Assembly: GCF_037024155.1 (NCBI RefSeq) | Contig: NZ_JAYKTS010000006.1 | Location: 90,799-154,798 of the forward strand | Reading direction: 5' to 3' | Length of the DNA stretch: 64,000 bases | Origin: Bacillus sp. 2205SS5-2 | GTDB taxonomy: Bacteria; Bacillota; Bacilli; Bacillales; Bacillaceae_K | Shown here: one piece after another, positions 43,017 to 51,080 of the stretch | Layout: each line of letters opens with the position of its first letter | How positions within the stretch are numbered: position 1 is the first letter of the stretch | Notes under the pieces: model-generated | What the model was told of the DNA's origin: nothing | Databases searched by the model: none | What the model saw: only the letters and a program-made list of their open reading frames with translations | Position numbers and translations under genes: made by a program

Positions 43017-43282
43017 TTGTTAAACATGTTTACTGATTATTGCTTCAGGGCGTTCACCAACCATACCAAACAGAGGTCCAACAAAAATTAAACACTCACT
43101 AACACAGCTTTTTGAAAACGAAGAAAAATATAATGAGAAATGGTTTTGTGTCTAGGTCTAGACAGCTGCGCTTCTCTTTTTCTTGATAGCAAATAGTGAG
43201 CTGTGATAGGAATATTTTGAATAAATTGCTTCTGGCTTGTACATACTGGGAACATATTATTTGGTTTTTGGAGGAGAAAGCG

Positions 43283-43825
43283 ATGAAGAATAAACGAACT
43301 TATTGTCTTCTTATGACATGTCTTTTACTTTCAGCGTGCGTCTATCCGGATGTGCGTAAAATTGATGTGGATATGAAAAATGCAGATGGTGATTCAATTG
43401 GTACGATTACATTACAAGAACAGGCAGAAGGAGTCATGGTTAATGTGGACGTAGAAGGATTGACTCCTGGTGATCATGGAATTCATTTTCATGAAAAAGG
43501 GTCATGCGAGGCACCTGATTTTACATCAGCGGGTGGACATTTTAATCCGGACAATCATGCACATGGCTTAATGAATCAAGACGGTGCACATGCGGGTGAT
43601 TTACCGAACTTGACGGTAAAGGATGACGGAAGTGCCAAAGCAGAGATTCTTGCCACACAAGTGACACTAGATGATGGTAAAAGCTCACTGTTTACGAAAG
43701 AAGGTACGGCGATCGTCATACATGAAGTACAAGATGATGGTACGAGTCAGCCAGCAGGAGATGCCGGCATACGAGTGGCCTGTGGAGAAATCCAAAAGGA
43801 TGAAAAAGCCGAGAAAAAGGAGTAG
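43283..43825 (+). CDS. sodC: Cu/Zn superoxide dismutase lipoprotein
   Basis: A 180-aa lipoprotein (lipobox LLSAC, C19) with a Cu/Zn SOD domain. All metal ligands appear present: copper H68, H70, H86 and H147; zinc H86, H94, H103 and D106; and the disulfide pair C75-C167. It would destroy superoxide at the outer face of the membrane. ATG 43283 follows TTGGAGGAG. As I recall, B. subtilis YojM lacks one copper ligand, whereas this copy looks intact. Confidence 0.9.
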   Translation: MKNKRTYCLLMTCLLLSACVYPDVRKIDVDMKNADGDSIGTITLQEQAEGVMVNVDVEGLTPGDHGIHFHEKGSCEAPDFTSAGGHFNPDNHAHGLMNQDGAHAGDLPNLTVKDDGSAKAEILATQVTLDDGKSSLFTKEGTAIVIHEVQDDGTSQPAGDAGIRVACGEIQKDEKAEKKE

Positions 43826-43903
43826 GTTGTAAACTTCCTCCTGCCAATAGGAGCACTTGAAAAGAGGAAAACGTGATTTAAATCTGAGTTTTTGCTATAT
43901 AAT

Positions 43904-44065
43904 AGGCTGTTTTCACAAATTTTGTTGCTTTTCCAACCAGTTTATTAACGGTGATATTGCTTTGTTTCGGGTCATCTTTTCATTTGTTTTTGGTGGGTAT
44001 CAACAGTGAAATGGAAGGTTAATTAAAAATTAGATGAAATAATTAGAATGTATACGAAAAGACCT
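43904..44065 (+). repeat. dispersed repeat A, full-length
   Basis: AGGCTGTTTTCACAAATTTTG to TATACGAAAAGACCT between sodC and the GNAT gene. Confidence 0.85.
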
Positions 44066-44071
44066 ATATAA

Positions 44072-44114
44072 AAACAGTAAGTGCGCCTCGTGTATATAGA
44101 CACCCTTACTGTTT
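44072..44114. terminator. hairpin downstream of sodC and GNAT gene
   Basis: AAACAGTAAG/CTTACTGTTT ten-base-pair stem with a 23-nt loop, between the convergent ends of sodC and the GNAT gene. Confidence 0.55.
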
Positions 44115-44216
44115 CTTGAGGAAATTGAATCATTATAGTTTAGATAACCTTTATTCAAGTCAGAGGTTGAGTTGAATAAAGTCTAATAGAAGCAGCGGTA
44201 AAAAAGTCATGGGTAA

Positions 44217-44720
44217 CTAGAGTAGTAAGGTCATTAATTCTTCGTCAAAATAGTGATTGTCGACTAATTGAGCTTTAGGGTCCAAGCCATAAACCGAGAA
44301 GCCAAGCTTTTGATATAACCTTTTGGCTTCGCTATTTCCTGAAGTCACGGATAAATTTATTTTTTTAAGTCCAGGTATACAATTGGCTTCTTGAATGACG
44401 CTTGCTAATAAAGCAGCACCTACACCAAGACCTCGCTTCTTCTGTGTCACATACATTGCAAAAATAGTTGCACGATGCATCATTTTAGGGTGTGTTTCAC
44501 GGAGTAATGTGACGACACCAATTAATTCATTTTCAGCAAAAGCCCCGTACGTATAATTGTTTTTATTCTGCAAGCGCTCCTTCGTTTGATTTATCGGATT
44601 TGTTCTCTGGATGGCCTCGTCATAAGTCATTAAAAATGCGTGAGGGTTCGTGGTTAAAGCCTCCAACCGTAATGACCAATATTCTTCTGCGTGAGCGGGT
44701 GTTAATCGGATTATGTTCAT
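44217..44720 (-). CDS. GNAT family N-acetyltransferase
   Basis: A 167-aa acetyltransferase. The acetyl-CoA loop is QKKRGLGVGAALLAS and the C-terminal SGNSEAKRLYQKLGFSVYG is the motif B region. The substrate is unknown. ATG 44720 lies seven bases after AAGGAG and is preferred to ATG 44726. Confidence 0.88.
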   Translation of the reverse strand: MNIIRLTPAHAEEYWSLRLEALTTNPHAFLMTYDEAIQRTNPINQTKERLQNKNNYTYGAFAENELIGVVTLLRETHPKMMHRATIFAMYVTQKKRGLGVGAALLASVIQEANCIPGLKKINLSVTSGNSEAKRLYQKLGFSVYGLDPKAQLVDNHYFDEELMTLLL

Positions 44721-44818
44721 GTGCATTCTCCTTCAATCGTTTGTTCCAAGTACTAACACGAGATGAGAAAGGAAATTCCTGATATAGCTGGAAAAATCCA
44801 AACCTTGCGCTATTAAAG

Positions 44819-45973
44819 TTAACTTAAAGCTCTTTGTAACCTGAACATCGCTTCTTCTAGTGTATCTTTAGGACAGCCAATATTCATGCGGAAAAATCCA
44901 GTTCCTTCTTCTCCGTATTTACTACCAGGTTCAAGAGCAAGCTTTCCTTTTTTATGAAGAAGTTCGGTGATTTTTTCTTCTGAAAGTTGTAGAGCCCGAA
45001 AATCGAGCCATAGAAGATAGGTTCCTTCTGTTTCCACAAGTTTGACGTTCGGCAGGTTTTCCATTAAAAAGCTAGACACGAGCTTTTTATTATTTTCTAT
45101 GTAAGAAATAAGCTCATTCAGCCAGGGACCTCCTTTTGTGTAGGCAGCTTCGAGTCCGATAAGTCCCAGTGCATTCAAAGAGAAAACTCCTTGTTTTTTT
45201 TGTGCATTTTGATATTGAACCCGAAGCTCTTGGTTTTCAATAATCAAAAGAGATGCTTGCAAGCCCGCAATATTAAACGTTTTACTCGGGGCTGTGAGTG
45301 TAATCACCGTATCTTTGAAATCTTTTGCAATGGCATAGTGCTGGTGAGGTGGGAAGACTAGATCGCAATGTATTTCGTCAGAAACTATTAGGACGTTATA
45401 AGCTTGACATAATTGAGCCATTTTTGTAAGTTCAGCTTTAGTCCAAACTTTTCCAACAGGATTATGTGGATTACATAATAAGAATAGTTTTACACCTTGC
45501 TGAAGACTTTTTTCAAACGCATCAAAGTCGATTTCATAGTGGCTATTCATTTGAAAGAGTGGGCAATCAATAACTTCACGGTCATTTTGTTGAATTAATT
45601 GAAAAAAAGGAAAGTAGACAGGCGTTTGGACTAAAATACGGTCGCCTTTATCGGTAAAGGTTGTGATCGCTGTCGCAAGAGAAGGGACAACACCAGGGCT
45701 ATAGAGAATGGCATCTTCTGGAAAGGACCAATTATGTCTGTTTTTAAACCATGAGGCAACAGCTGAGTTCGTTTTGTCTGTTGCAAAACTGTAGCCGAAA
45801 ATACCATGTTCTATTCGTTTATGAAGGGATTGGATGACTTCGTTTGGAGCAGGAAAATCCATATCGGCAACCCACAAGGGTAAGATATCGTCCTCTCCGA
45901 ATAGACGAGGAGTTAAATCCCATTTGACAGAGGCAGTTCCTTTGCGATTTGTTATTATATCAAAATTTTCCAT
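44819..45973 (-). CDS. patB: PatB, MalY/PatB-type cystathionine beta-lyase aminotransferase
   Basis: A 384-aa PLP enzyme of the MalY/PatB group. LPLWVADMDFPAP at the N-terminus is diagnostic, the PLP lysine is in TAPSKTFNIAGLQ and the carboxylate Arg in GFFRMNIGCP. It cleaves cystathionine and other C-S substrates in methionine metabolism. AGGATGG precedes the ATG. It is divergent from yugE as in B. subtilis. Confidence 0.92.
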   Translation of the reverse strand: MENFDIITNRKGTASVKWDLTPRLFGEDDILPLWVADMDFPAPNEVIQSLHKRIEHGIFGYSFATDKTNSAVASWFKNRHNWSFPEDAILYSPGVVPSLATAITTFTDKGDRILVQTPVYFPFFQLIQQNDREVIDCPLFQMNSHYEIDFDAFEKSLQQGVKLFLLCNPHNPVGKVWTKAELTKMAQLCQAYNVLIVSDEIHCDLVFPPHQHYAIAKDFKDTVITLTAPSKTFNIAGLQASLLIIENQELRVQYQNAQKKQGVFSLNALGLIGLEAAYTKGGPWLNELISYIENNKKLVSSFLMENLPNVKLVETEGTYLLWLDFRALQLSEEKITELLHKKGKLALEPGSKYGEEGTGFFRMNIGCPKDTLEEAMFRLQRALS

Positions 45974-46046
45974 TGATCAACCATCCTTTGCTTTTTCTTA
46001 TTCTGTGATAAACTATGTGTACAAAATAAATGAATAAGGTGATGTT

Positions 46047-46307
46047 ATGAATTTGACGGAGATGAATAGACAACTAGTGTCTTTGTTGAAAAAGTGGGAT
46101 CCTTTTCAAGTAGGTCCTGAAGGCTATGATACCGAAATTGCCGATGTTGTACAAGCGGTTCATGACAACGAAAAACCACAGCCCTTAGCCGGTGAGATTC
46201 AAAGTATTTATGAATTTTCATTTGAAGAATGGATTCCTATGTGGGAATGTGAAGTGATTGCTGAAAAAATGCTTCAAATAAAAAACAGCGCATCTTGCTC
46301 ATTTTAG
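46047..46307 (+). CDS. yugE: YugE family protein (DUF1871)
   Basis: An 86-aa acidic soluble protein of the YugE/DUF1871 family: WDPFQVGPEGYDTEIADVVQ and EEWIPMWECEVIAEKML are the typical pieces. AAGGTGATG precedes the ATG. Function unknown. A terminator follows about 45 bases on. Confidence 0.85.
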   Translation: MNLTEMNRQLVSLLKKWDPFQVGPEGYDTEIADVVQAVHDNEKPQPLAGEIQSIYEFSFEEWIPMWECEVIAEKMLQIKNSASCSF

Positions 46308-46350
46308 TTCTTTAAGTATTTTGTCAGAGACGTACAGTCATAATTATACG

Positions 46351-46384
46351 AAAGGACAGCCCTCTGAACGAAGGTTGTCCTTTT
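46351..46384 (+). terminator. yugE terminator
   Basis: Eleven-base-pair AAAGGACAGCC stem with one wobble and an 11-nt loop, followed by TTTTC. Confidence 0.75.
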
Positions 46385-46448
46385 CAAGTTATCTAGTTTG
46401 AACTAATGTTCTTCTTTTTGATATAGCTTTGTTAAACAGGGATGTTAA

Positions 46449-46594
46449 TCTCCGCTCCAGGCACTCGCTTTCCGCAGGGTAGGCGGTGAGCCTCCTCAAG
46501 GATAGGGACTATTCCCGTGGGGACGAACCTCGTGTACGGGCCATGATTTTCACCTGTCCTACTATTCCCACTGGAGCCGAGTACCTTCCGTTCT
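46449..46594. repeat. GC-rich palindromic repeat (Bacillus intergenic type)
   Basis: A 146-bp GC-rich element beginning CTCCGCTCCAGGCACTCGC and ending CGAGTACCTTCCGTTC, with central GGTGAGCC/ACCTGTCC-type arms. The ends pair (GGCACTCGC with the GCCGAGTACC region). This resembles a repeat I recall between genes in many Bacillus genomes. The gap 46385-46843 holds nothing else. Confidence 0.65.
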
Positions 46595-46843
46595 AATTGA
46601 ATTAAAAAGATGTTCATCTATCTCACGTTGAACGTAATCAGGCCATTCAGTGGCATCAGTTGGGAAGTACGTTCAACCAAATGGCTACCACTATTAATCA
46701 ATACTCAAGCTAGAGAATTCCATGCGCTCCATAAAAAAAGTAAAGGGAGTCTAACCGGATGGAAACATTGAGATGAACATGGACACACCTGAAGTCAACT
46801 GTTTTAAGTGAATTCTTTAGTTTAACTTATATAGATAAAAAAC

Positions 46844-47671
46844 TTAACTTACCACGAATTGCTGAATATGTTGAAGTACTTCATCAGGTTTTTCTTCAGG
46901 TAAAAGATGGCCAGTTTCCTTCAAAATAATCATATTGGCATTGGGTAAATCTTTATTTAATCGCTTACCTATGTTTAAGGGGACAACCCGGTCCTGATCC
47001 CCCCAAATAAGCAAGCACGGGGTATCGATTTGACGGAGGATGTTCTCGGATAAATCACCTTCCCTGTCACGAATCATCCGCGTAAGTGCCCGGAATATTT
47101 CATCATCTAGAAATGGTTTTAAATAGCCGTACATCATTTCATCGTCAATTAATTGAATGTCGTGGACCACATTTTCTAAATTGTTTCGTATTCCAGAACG
47201 TGTTAGCCAGAGTTTTACATATAAATGGAAAAAAGGAGCGTAGCTGAGCCAAACAAGAGGTTTATTGACTCGCTTCAAATACCCGGAACTACCAAGTAAT
47301 ATACCCTTTTCAATTAGCTCAGGCTGTTGCTTCATCATATATAGGGCTACTTGTCCCCCCATAGAATGACCGGCTAGAAAAACGTTGGTCATGTTGAGTT
47401 GCTGTAAAAGTTGGATCACCGTTTTTCCTAAATTTTCATAAGAGTATCTAAATTTATTTGACTTTCCACTTCTGCCAAACGGGGGAAGGTCTACTGAAAG
47501 GACATTGTAATGCTGTTTTAATAGCGGAGTTAACCGCCGAAAGCTAAACGTTGATGAAAGAAATCCATGCAGCAATACAAAAGTTTCCTTTGAATGAGGA
47601 TGAGAATGATATTCATAATAAACTTCGATGCCATTAACCATTCTATTAAACGTAATGTCATTTTCTAGCAT
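46844..47671 (-). CDS. yugF: YugF, alpha/beta hydrolase
   Basis: A 275-aa alpha/beta-fold hydrolase. The oxyanion segment is LLHGFLSS, the nucleophile elbow AGHSMGG, the acid WGDQDRVVP and the histidine TGHLLPEEKP, so the triad is complete. Likely an esterase or C-C hydrolase; substrate unknown. ATG 47671 follows AGGAGAGAGG. Divergent from alaR, as in B. subtilis. Confidence 0.9.
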   Translation of the reverse strand: MLENDITFNRMVNGIEVYYEYHSHPHSKETFVLLHGFLSSTFSFRRLTPLLKQHYNVLSVDLPPFGRSGKSNKFRYSYENLGKTVIQLLQQLNMTNVFLAGHSMGGQVALYMMKQQPELIEKGILLGSSGYLKRVNKPLVWLSYAPFFHLYVKLWLTRSGIRNNLENVVHDIQLIDDEMMYGYLKPFLDDEIFRALTRMIRDREGDLSENILRQIDTPCLLIWGDQDRVVPLNIGKRLNKDLPNANMIILKETGHLLPEEKPDEVLQHIQQFVVS

Positions 47672-47779
47672 AGTATCCTCTCTCCTGAACATATTAGTCT
47701 TTGTATTCTCCCCGGCTTGTCATAAATTACACTACTTTATTCAGCAGGAGGAAAATCTCTCATGACGGAAGAGTTATTT

Positions 47780-47827
47780 TGTGAAATAATGTGAACATTG
47801 AGATAGAATAGTAAAATTCAGTATAAT
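47780..47827 (+). promoter_or_regulatory. alaR promoter with adjacent direct repeat
   Basis: TTGAGA (47798-47803), 18-bp spacer, TATAAT (47822-47827). Directly upstream, TGTGAA occurs twice with a 10-bp period (47780 and 47790), one helical turn, a possible activator or Rex half-site array. About 185 bp precede alaR. Confidence 0.6.
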
Positions 47828-48012
47828 AGTGAAAAAATGAGGCTCTATTCGAATAAATTGTAGCTGAGACATATAAAAAAGCTATGAGCACCTTATTTTT
47901 GTCATTCTTTTGGTTTAATTATGATATGAAGTCTTTCTATTTCAATATTTTAGAATCTAATACCAAAACAACTTACGAAAAATAGTCACAAATAGAGAAA
48001 AGAGGAAACGGT

Positions 48013-48513
48013 ATGAAATGCACAGAAAAAGAATTAGAATTACTCACAATCTTAGAACAAGATGCACGTATTGCAGACGAAGTATTAGCAAAAATGCTGA
48101 ATGTTACGGAAACTGAAGTAACTCAGATGATTGAAAGCTTAAAAGAGCAGAATGTCTTGGTACGTTGTAATGCATTAGTAAACTGGTCAAAAGTAGATAG
48201 TTATGAAGGGATCACCGCGATGATTGATGTAAAAGTCACCCCGAAGCGTGGAGTAGGGTTTAATGAAATTGCTCAACGTATATACCGCTTTCCTGAAGTG
48301 AAATCGCTATATTTAATGTCAGGTGCGTATGATTTATCGGTGACAGTCGAAGGAAAATCAATGAACGAGGTAGGTAATTTTGTCTCTCAAAAGCTGTCTA
48401 CGCTCGATTCAGTGGTTTCAACTATGACGCATTTTTACTTAAAAAAATACAAGCATGATGGCATTATTTTAGAAGATGGTGAAGAAGATCAGCGTATGGT
48501 GGTGTCACCTTGA
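48013..48513 (+). CDS. alaR: AlaR, Lrp/AsnC family regulator
   Basis: A 166-aa regulator with an N-terminal winged helix (residues 5-50) and a C-terminal RAM/AsnC effector domain (YLMSGAYDLSVTVEG). In B. subtilis AlaR activates the adjacent alanine transaminase gene. The stop overlaps the alaT start by one base, indicating an operon. AGAGGAAACGGT precedes the ATG. Confidence 0.9.
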   Translation: MKCTEKELELLTILEQDARIADEVLAKMLNVTETEVTQMIESLKEQNVLVRCNALVNWSKVDSYEGITAMIDVKVTPKRGVGFNEIAQRIYRFPEVKSLYLMSGAYDLSVTVEGKSMNEVGNFVSQKLSTLDSVVSTMTHFYLKKYKHDGIILEDGEEDQRMVVSP

Positions 48514-49685
48514 TGAAACAGTCCCATCACTATTTGTCTCGCTCTGTCGATTCTCTTGCACCTTCAGGAATTCGAAAGTTTTTTGATTTAGCCAATAGTT
48601 TAGAAGGAGTTATCTCACTAGGAGTTGGTGAGCCTGACTTTGTAACATCGTGGGGAGTGAGAGAAGCTGCCATCGCATCACTAGAAAAAGGGTATACATC
48701 CTACACAGCCAACGCAGGACTGGTAGAGCTTCGTACAGAAATTTCTCACTATATTGAAGATCGGTTTAAAGTTGCTTATGACGTCAATGAAGAAATAATT
48801 GTGACTGTGGGTGCGAGTCAGGCGCTTGATCTCGCGTTTCGATCGATCCTCAATCCGGGAGATGAAGTCATCATTGTGGAGCCGAGCTTTGTGTCTTACG
48901 CACCGCTAGTGACGCTTGCTGGGGGGACGCCCGTCCGGATTGATGCAAAAGCAGAAAATGAATTTGTGATGCAGCCTGATCAGCTACGGGAAGCCATTAC
49001 AGAAAAGACGAAAGCGATTTTACTTTGTTCCCCAAATAATCCGACCGGTACAGTCATGAAAAAAGAGCATTACGAAGGATTACTGCCTATCATTCAAGAG
49101 GAAGACCTTTTGGTTATTTCAGATGAAATATATGCAGAGCTTGTTTATGATGAAGAACATATTTGTTTTTCTGCCCTTCCTGACATGAGAGAGCGAACGA
49201 TCTTAATCAATGGATTTTCAAAGGGTTTTGCCATGACGGGATGGCGGCTGGGGTTTGTTTGTGCTCCACCATTTTTGACGCAAGCCATGCTGAAAATTCA
49301 CCAGTATAGTATGATGTGTGCACCTACATCCGCACAGTTTGGTGCTATTGCAGCGCTGAGTGAAGGGATGCGAGAAGTCGCAGAAATGAAAAAAAGTTAT
49401 CGTCAACGGCGTAATTATTTTGTGTCGGCATGTAATGAAATGGGTCTTTCCTGTCATTTACCGGGAGGAGCTTTTTATAGTTTTCCATCCATTAAAAGCA
49501 CGGGATTGTCATCAGAAGAATTCGCTCAACGCTTGTTGGTCGAAGAAAAGGTGGCTGTGGTACCTGGACATGTATTTGGAGAAAGTGGAGAAGGACATAT
49601 TCGCTGTTCATATGCCTCTTCGCTCAGTCAGCTGCAAGAGGCTGTGAAGAGAATGAAGCGATTTATGGAGAGAACTCGATCGTGA
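48513..49685 (+). CDS. alaT: AlaT, alanine transaminase (class I/II aminotransferase)
   Basis: A 390-aa PLP-dependent aminotransferase of fold type I. The PLP lysine is in NGFSKGFAMTGWR, with NNPTG and DEIYAELVY upstream and IRCSYASS near the C-terminus holding the carboxylate-binding Arg. In B. subtilis AlaT converts pyruvate and glutamate to alanine. Its ATG overlaps the alaR stop. Confidence 0.9.
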   Translation: MKQSHHYLSRSVDSLAPSGIRKFFDLANSLEGVISLGVGEPDFVTSWGVREAAIASLEKGYTSYTANAGLVELRTEISHYIEDRFKVAYDVNEEIIVTVGASQALDLAFRSILNPGDEVIIVEPSFVSYAPLVTLAGGTPVRIDAKAENEFVMQPDQLREAITEKTKAILLCSPNNPTGTVMKKEHYEGLLPIIQEEDLLVISDEIYAELVYDEEHICFSALPDMRERTILINGFSKGFAMTGWRLGFVCAPPFLTQAMLKIHQYSMMCAPTSAQFGAIAALSEGMREVAEMKKSYRQRRNYFVSACNEMGLSCHLPGGAFYSFPSIKSTGLSSEEFAQRLLVEEKVAVVPGHVFGESGEGHIRCSYASSLSQLQEAVKRMKRFMERTRS

Positions 49686-49692
49686 CCAAAAA

Positions 49693-49862
49693 AGGCTGTT
49701 TTCGCAAAGGTTAGGGATTTTCGAATAGGAATAGAACCCTTGACTTGTATGACTTCATGCTCTTTTCCTAACGAGAAGTTTTTGATTTCTAAATAAAAAG
49801 TAAGAATTAATTCGAAAAAACTTTACGGCCTGTTTTTTCTTTGTGCTTGGAGCGACAACGGT
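49693..49862 (+). repeat. dispersed repeat, subtype B
   Basis: AGGCTGTTTTCGCAAAGG left end with the subtype-B interior also found at 2959-3141; begins 7 bp after the alaT stop. Confidence 0.82.
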
Positions 49863-49886
49863 TAAGAAAAAAGTCCCAAAAAAAGA

Positions 49887-49907
49887 GGACGATGAATATC
49901 ATCGTCC
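49887..49907 (-). terminator. hairpin in alaT-XRE gap
   Basis: Nine-base-pair GGACGATGA/TCATCGTCC stem with an ATA loop. On the minus strand it is followed by CTC and a T run, but no nearby minus-strand gene obviously needs it. Confidence 0.4.
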
Positions 49908-50037
49908 ATTCAATAAAGGGGGAATACTAAGAAAGCTTAGTACTATGTTACCCCGATTGCGAACGGCTTATACAACCAAATCAAGTTTTTTTAATGGAAA
50001 GATTTTTTCTTATCCATTGAGGCAATTTTATATAATT

Positions 50038-50178
50038 AGGCTGTATTCGCAAAGTTTGTTGCTTTCCTATCAATCTAATACTTATGATGTCGCTTTATTT
50101 CTGGGCATCTTTTCGCATGTTTTTGATGGAAATCAACAGTGAAACGGAGGATTCAATCTAAAATCAGATGAATTAACC
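50038..50178 (+). repeat. dispersed repeat A, right end missing
   Basis: AGGCTGTATTCGCAAAGTTT through AATCAGATGAATTA; the right terminus is lost before the 118-bp tandem array. Confidence 0.78.
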
Positions 50179-50300
50179 CCGTAAATGATTTTTTTCTAGA
50201 ACATTAACTGCTGTGGAAGCAAAATTCTCTATGAAAACAGTTTAACTAAAGAAGAATAGGTAAGAAACGTCATTTCATCGGGAATGGCGTTTTTTCTTGA

Positions 50301-50323
50301 AGTCTATAGTATAACTATAGACT
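50301..50323. other. short palindrome AGTCTATAGT / ACTATAGACT
   Basis: Ten-base-pair inverted repeat around ATA, immediately before the 118-bp tandem array. It may mark the array's boundary. Confidence 0.4.
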
Positions 50324-50334
50324 GGGGAACGACT

Positions 50335-50608
50335 AGATGCCTGCCGCCGCAGGGTGAGCCACTTTCGCTTTTCGTGATCCAGCTGCAAGTGGCTAGGGAC
50401 TCGGGCATTTGTCAGCCCACTACGTGAAGCAGGCTTCACTGCGTGTACTGCCAGATGCCTGCCGTCCCTGGGCGAGCCACTTTCGCTTTTCGTGATCCAG
50501 CTGCAGTGGCTAGGGACTCGGGCATTTGTCAGCCCACTACGTGAAGCAGGCTTCACTGCGTGTACTGCCAGATGCCTGCCGTCCCTGGGCGAGCCACTTT
50601 CGCTTTTC
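50335..50608. repeat. GC-rich 118-bp tandem repeat (two and a third units)
   Basis: Units begin AGATGCCTGCCG at 50335, 50453 and 50570 (periods 118 and 117). Each contains GAGCCACTTTCGCTTTTC and GGCATTTGTCAGCCCAC. Related fragments occur at 36797-36871 and, inverted, inside the dispersed repeat at 11210-11421. Confidence 0.9.
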
Positions 50609-50613
50609 TCGAC

Positions 50614-50640
50614 AAAAAAACCAGTGAGTTTTCACTGGTT
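50614..50640 (-). terminator. terminator of the XRE gene
   Basis: Minus-strand nine-base-pair AACCAGTGA stem with T7, overlapping the stop codon. Confidence 0.85.
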
Positions 50641-50998
50641 ATTCGTTATATTTTAATTCAAATAGCATTTGCATCACACGAAGGAAGTCTTCTTCTGAGA
50701 ATTCTTTTGCTTTGCGAAGAATGAGCTTCGCTTTTTTCGTTCCTATCTCATTCACTAGTTGCTCAATCTCGGGGTCAATACCAGAAGCAAGGACGCCTTC
50801 TTTTTCAAGAAGCTCGGAAGCAGGCACATCTAAAACTGTAGAAAGTTTTAGAATGGTTTGGGTATCCGGCAGTTGTGTTCCATTTTCGTACTTCTCAATT
50901 GTTTTGGTTCCAACCCGTACTTTAAAAGCTAGTTCTTGTTGTGATAGATTACACTGTTCACGATACATTTTTAAATGTTCACCAAAATTGTGAGCCAT
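50639..50998 (-). CDS. XRE family helix-turn-helix regulator
   Basis: A 119-aa protein. Residues 6-62 are a Cro/CI-type HTH (LSQQELAFKVRVGTKTIEKY), and the C-terminal part is a helical tail with KAKEFSEEDFLRVMQMLFEL. ATG 50998 follows ATAGGAGGGG. Target genes unknown. It lies in the accessory stretch between alaT and yugI. Confidence 0.88.
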   Translation of the reverse strand: MAHNFGEHLKMYREQCNLSQQELAFKVRVGTKTIEKYENGTQLPDTQTILKLSTVLDVPASELLEKEGVLASGIDPEIEQLVNEIGTKKAKLILRKAKEFSEEDFLRVMQMLFELKYNE

Positions 50999-51080
50999 TT
51001 CATCCCCTCCTATGAAAGCGTTTTTCTTATTTCTATTGTACAATAAATATTGAAAAATTTCCCTTCAGATTTTGAACATT

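Noticed and set aside
49843-50142. 99-codon plus-strand frame after alaT
   Set aside because: Spans two repeat copies and a hairpin; no ribosome site, no homology.
50275-50556. 93-codon minus-strand frame with internal repeats (KPASRSGLTNARVPSH twice)
   Set aside because: It is the translation of the 118-bp tandem repeat.
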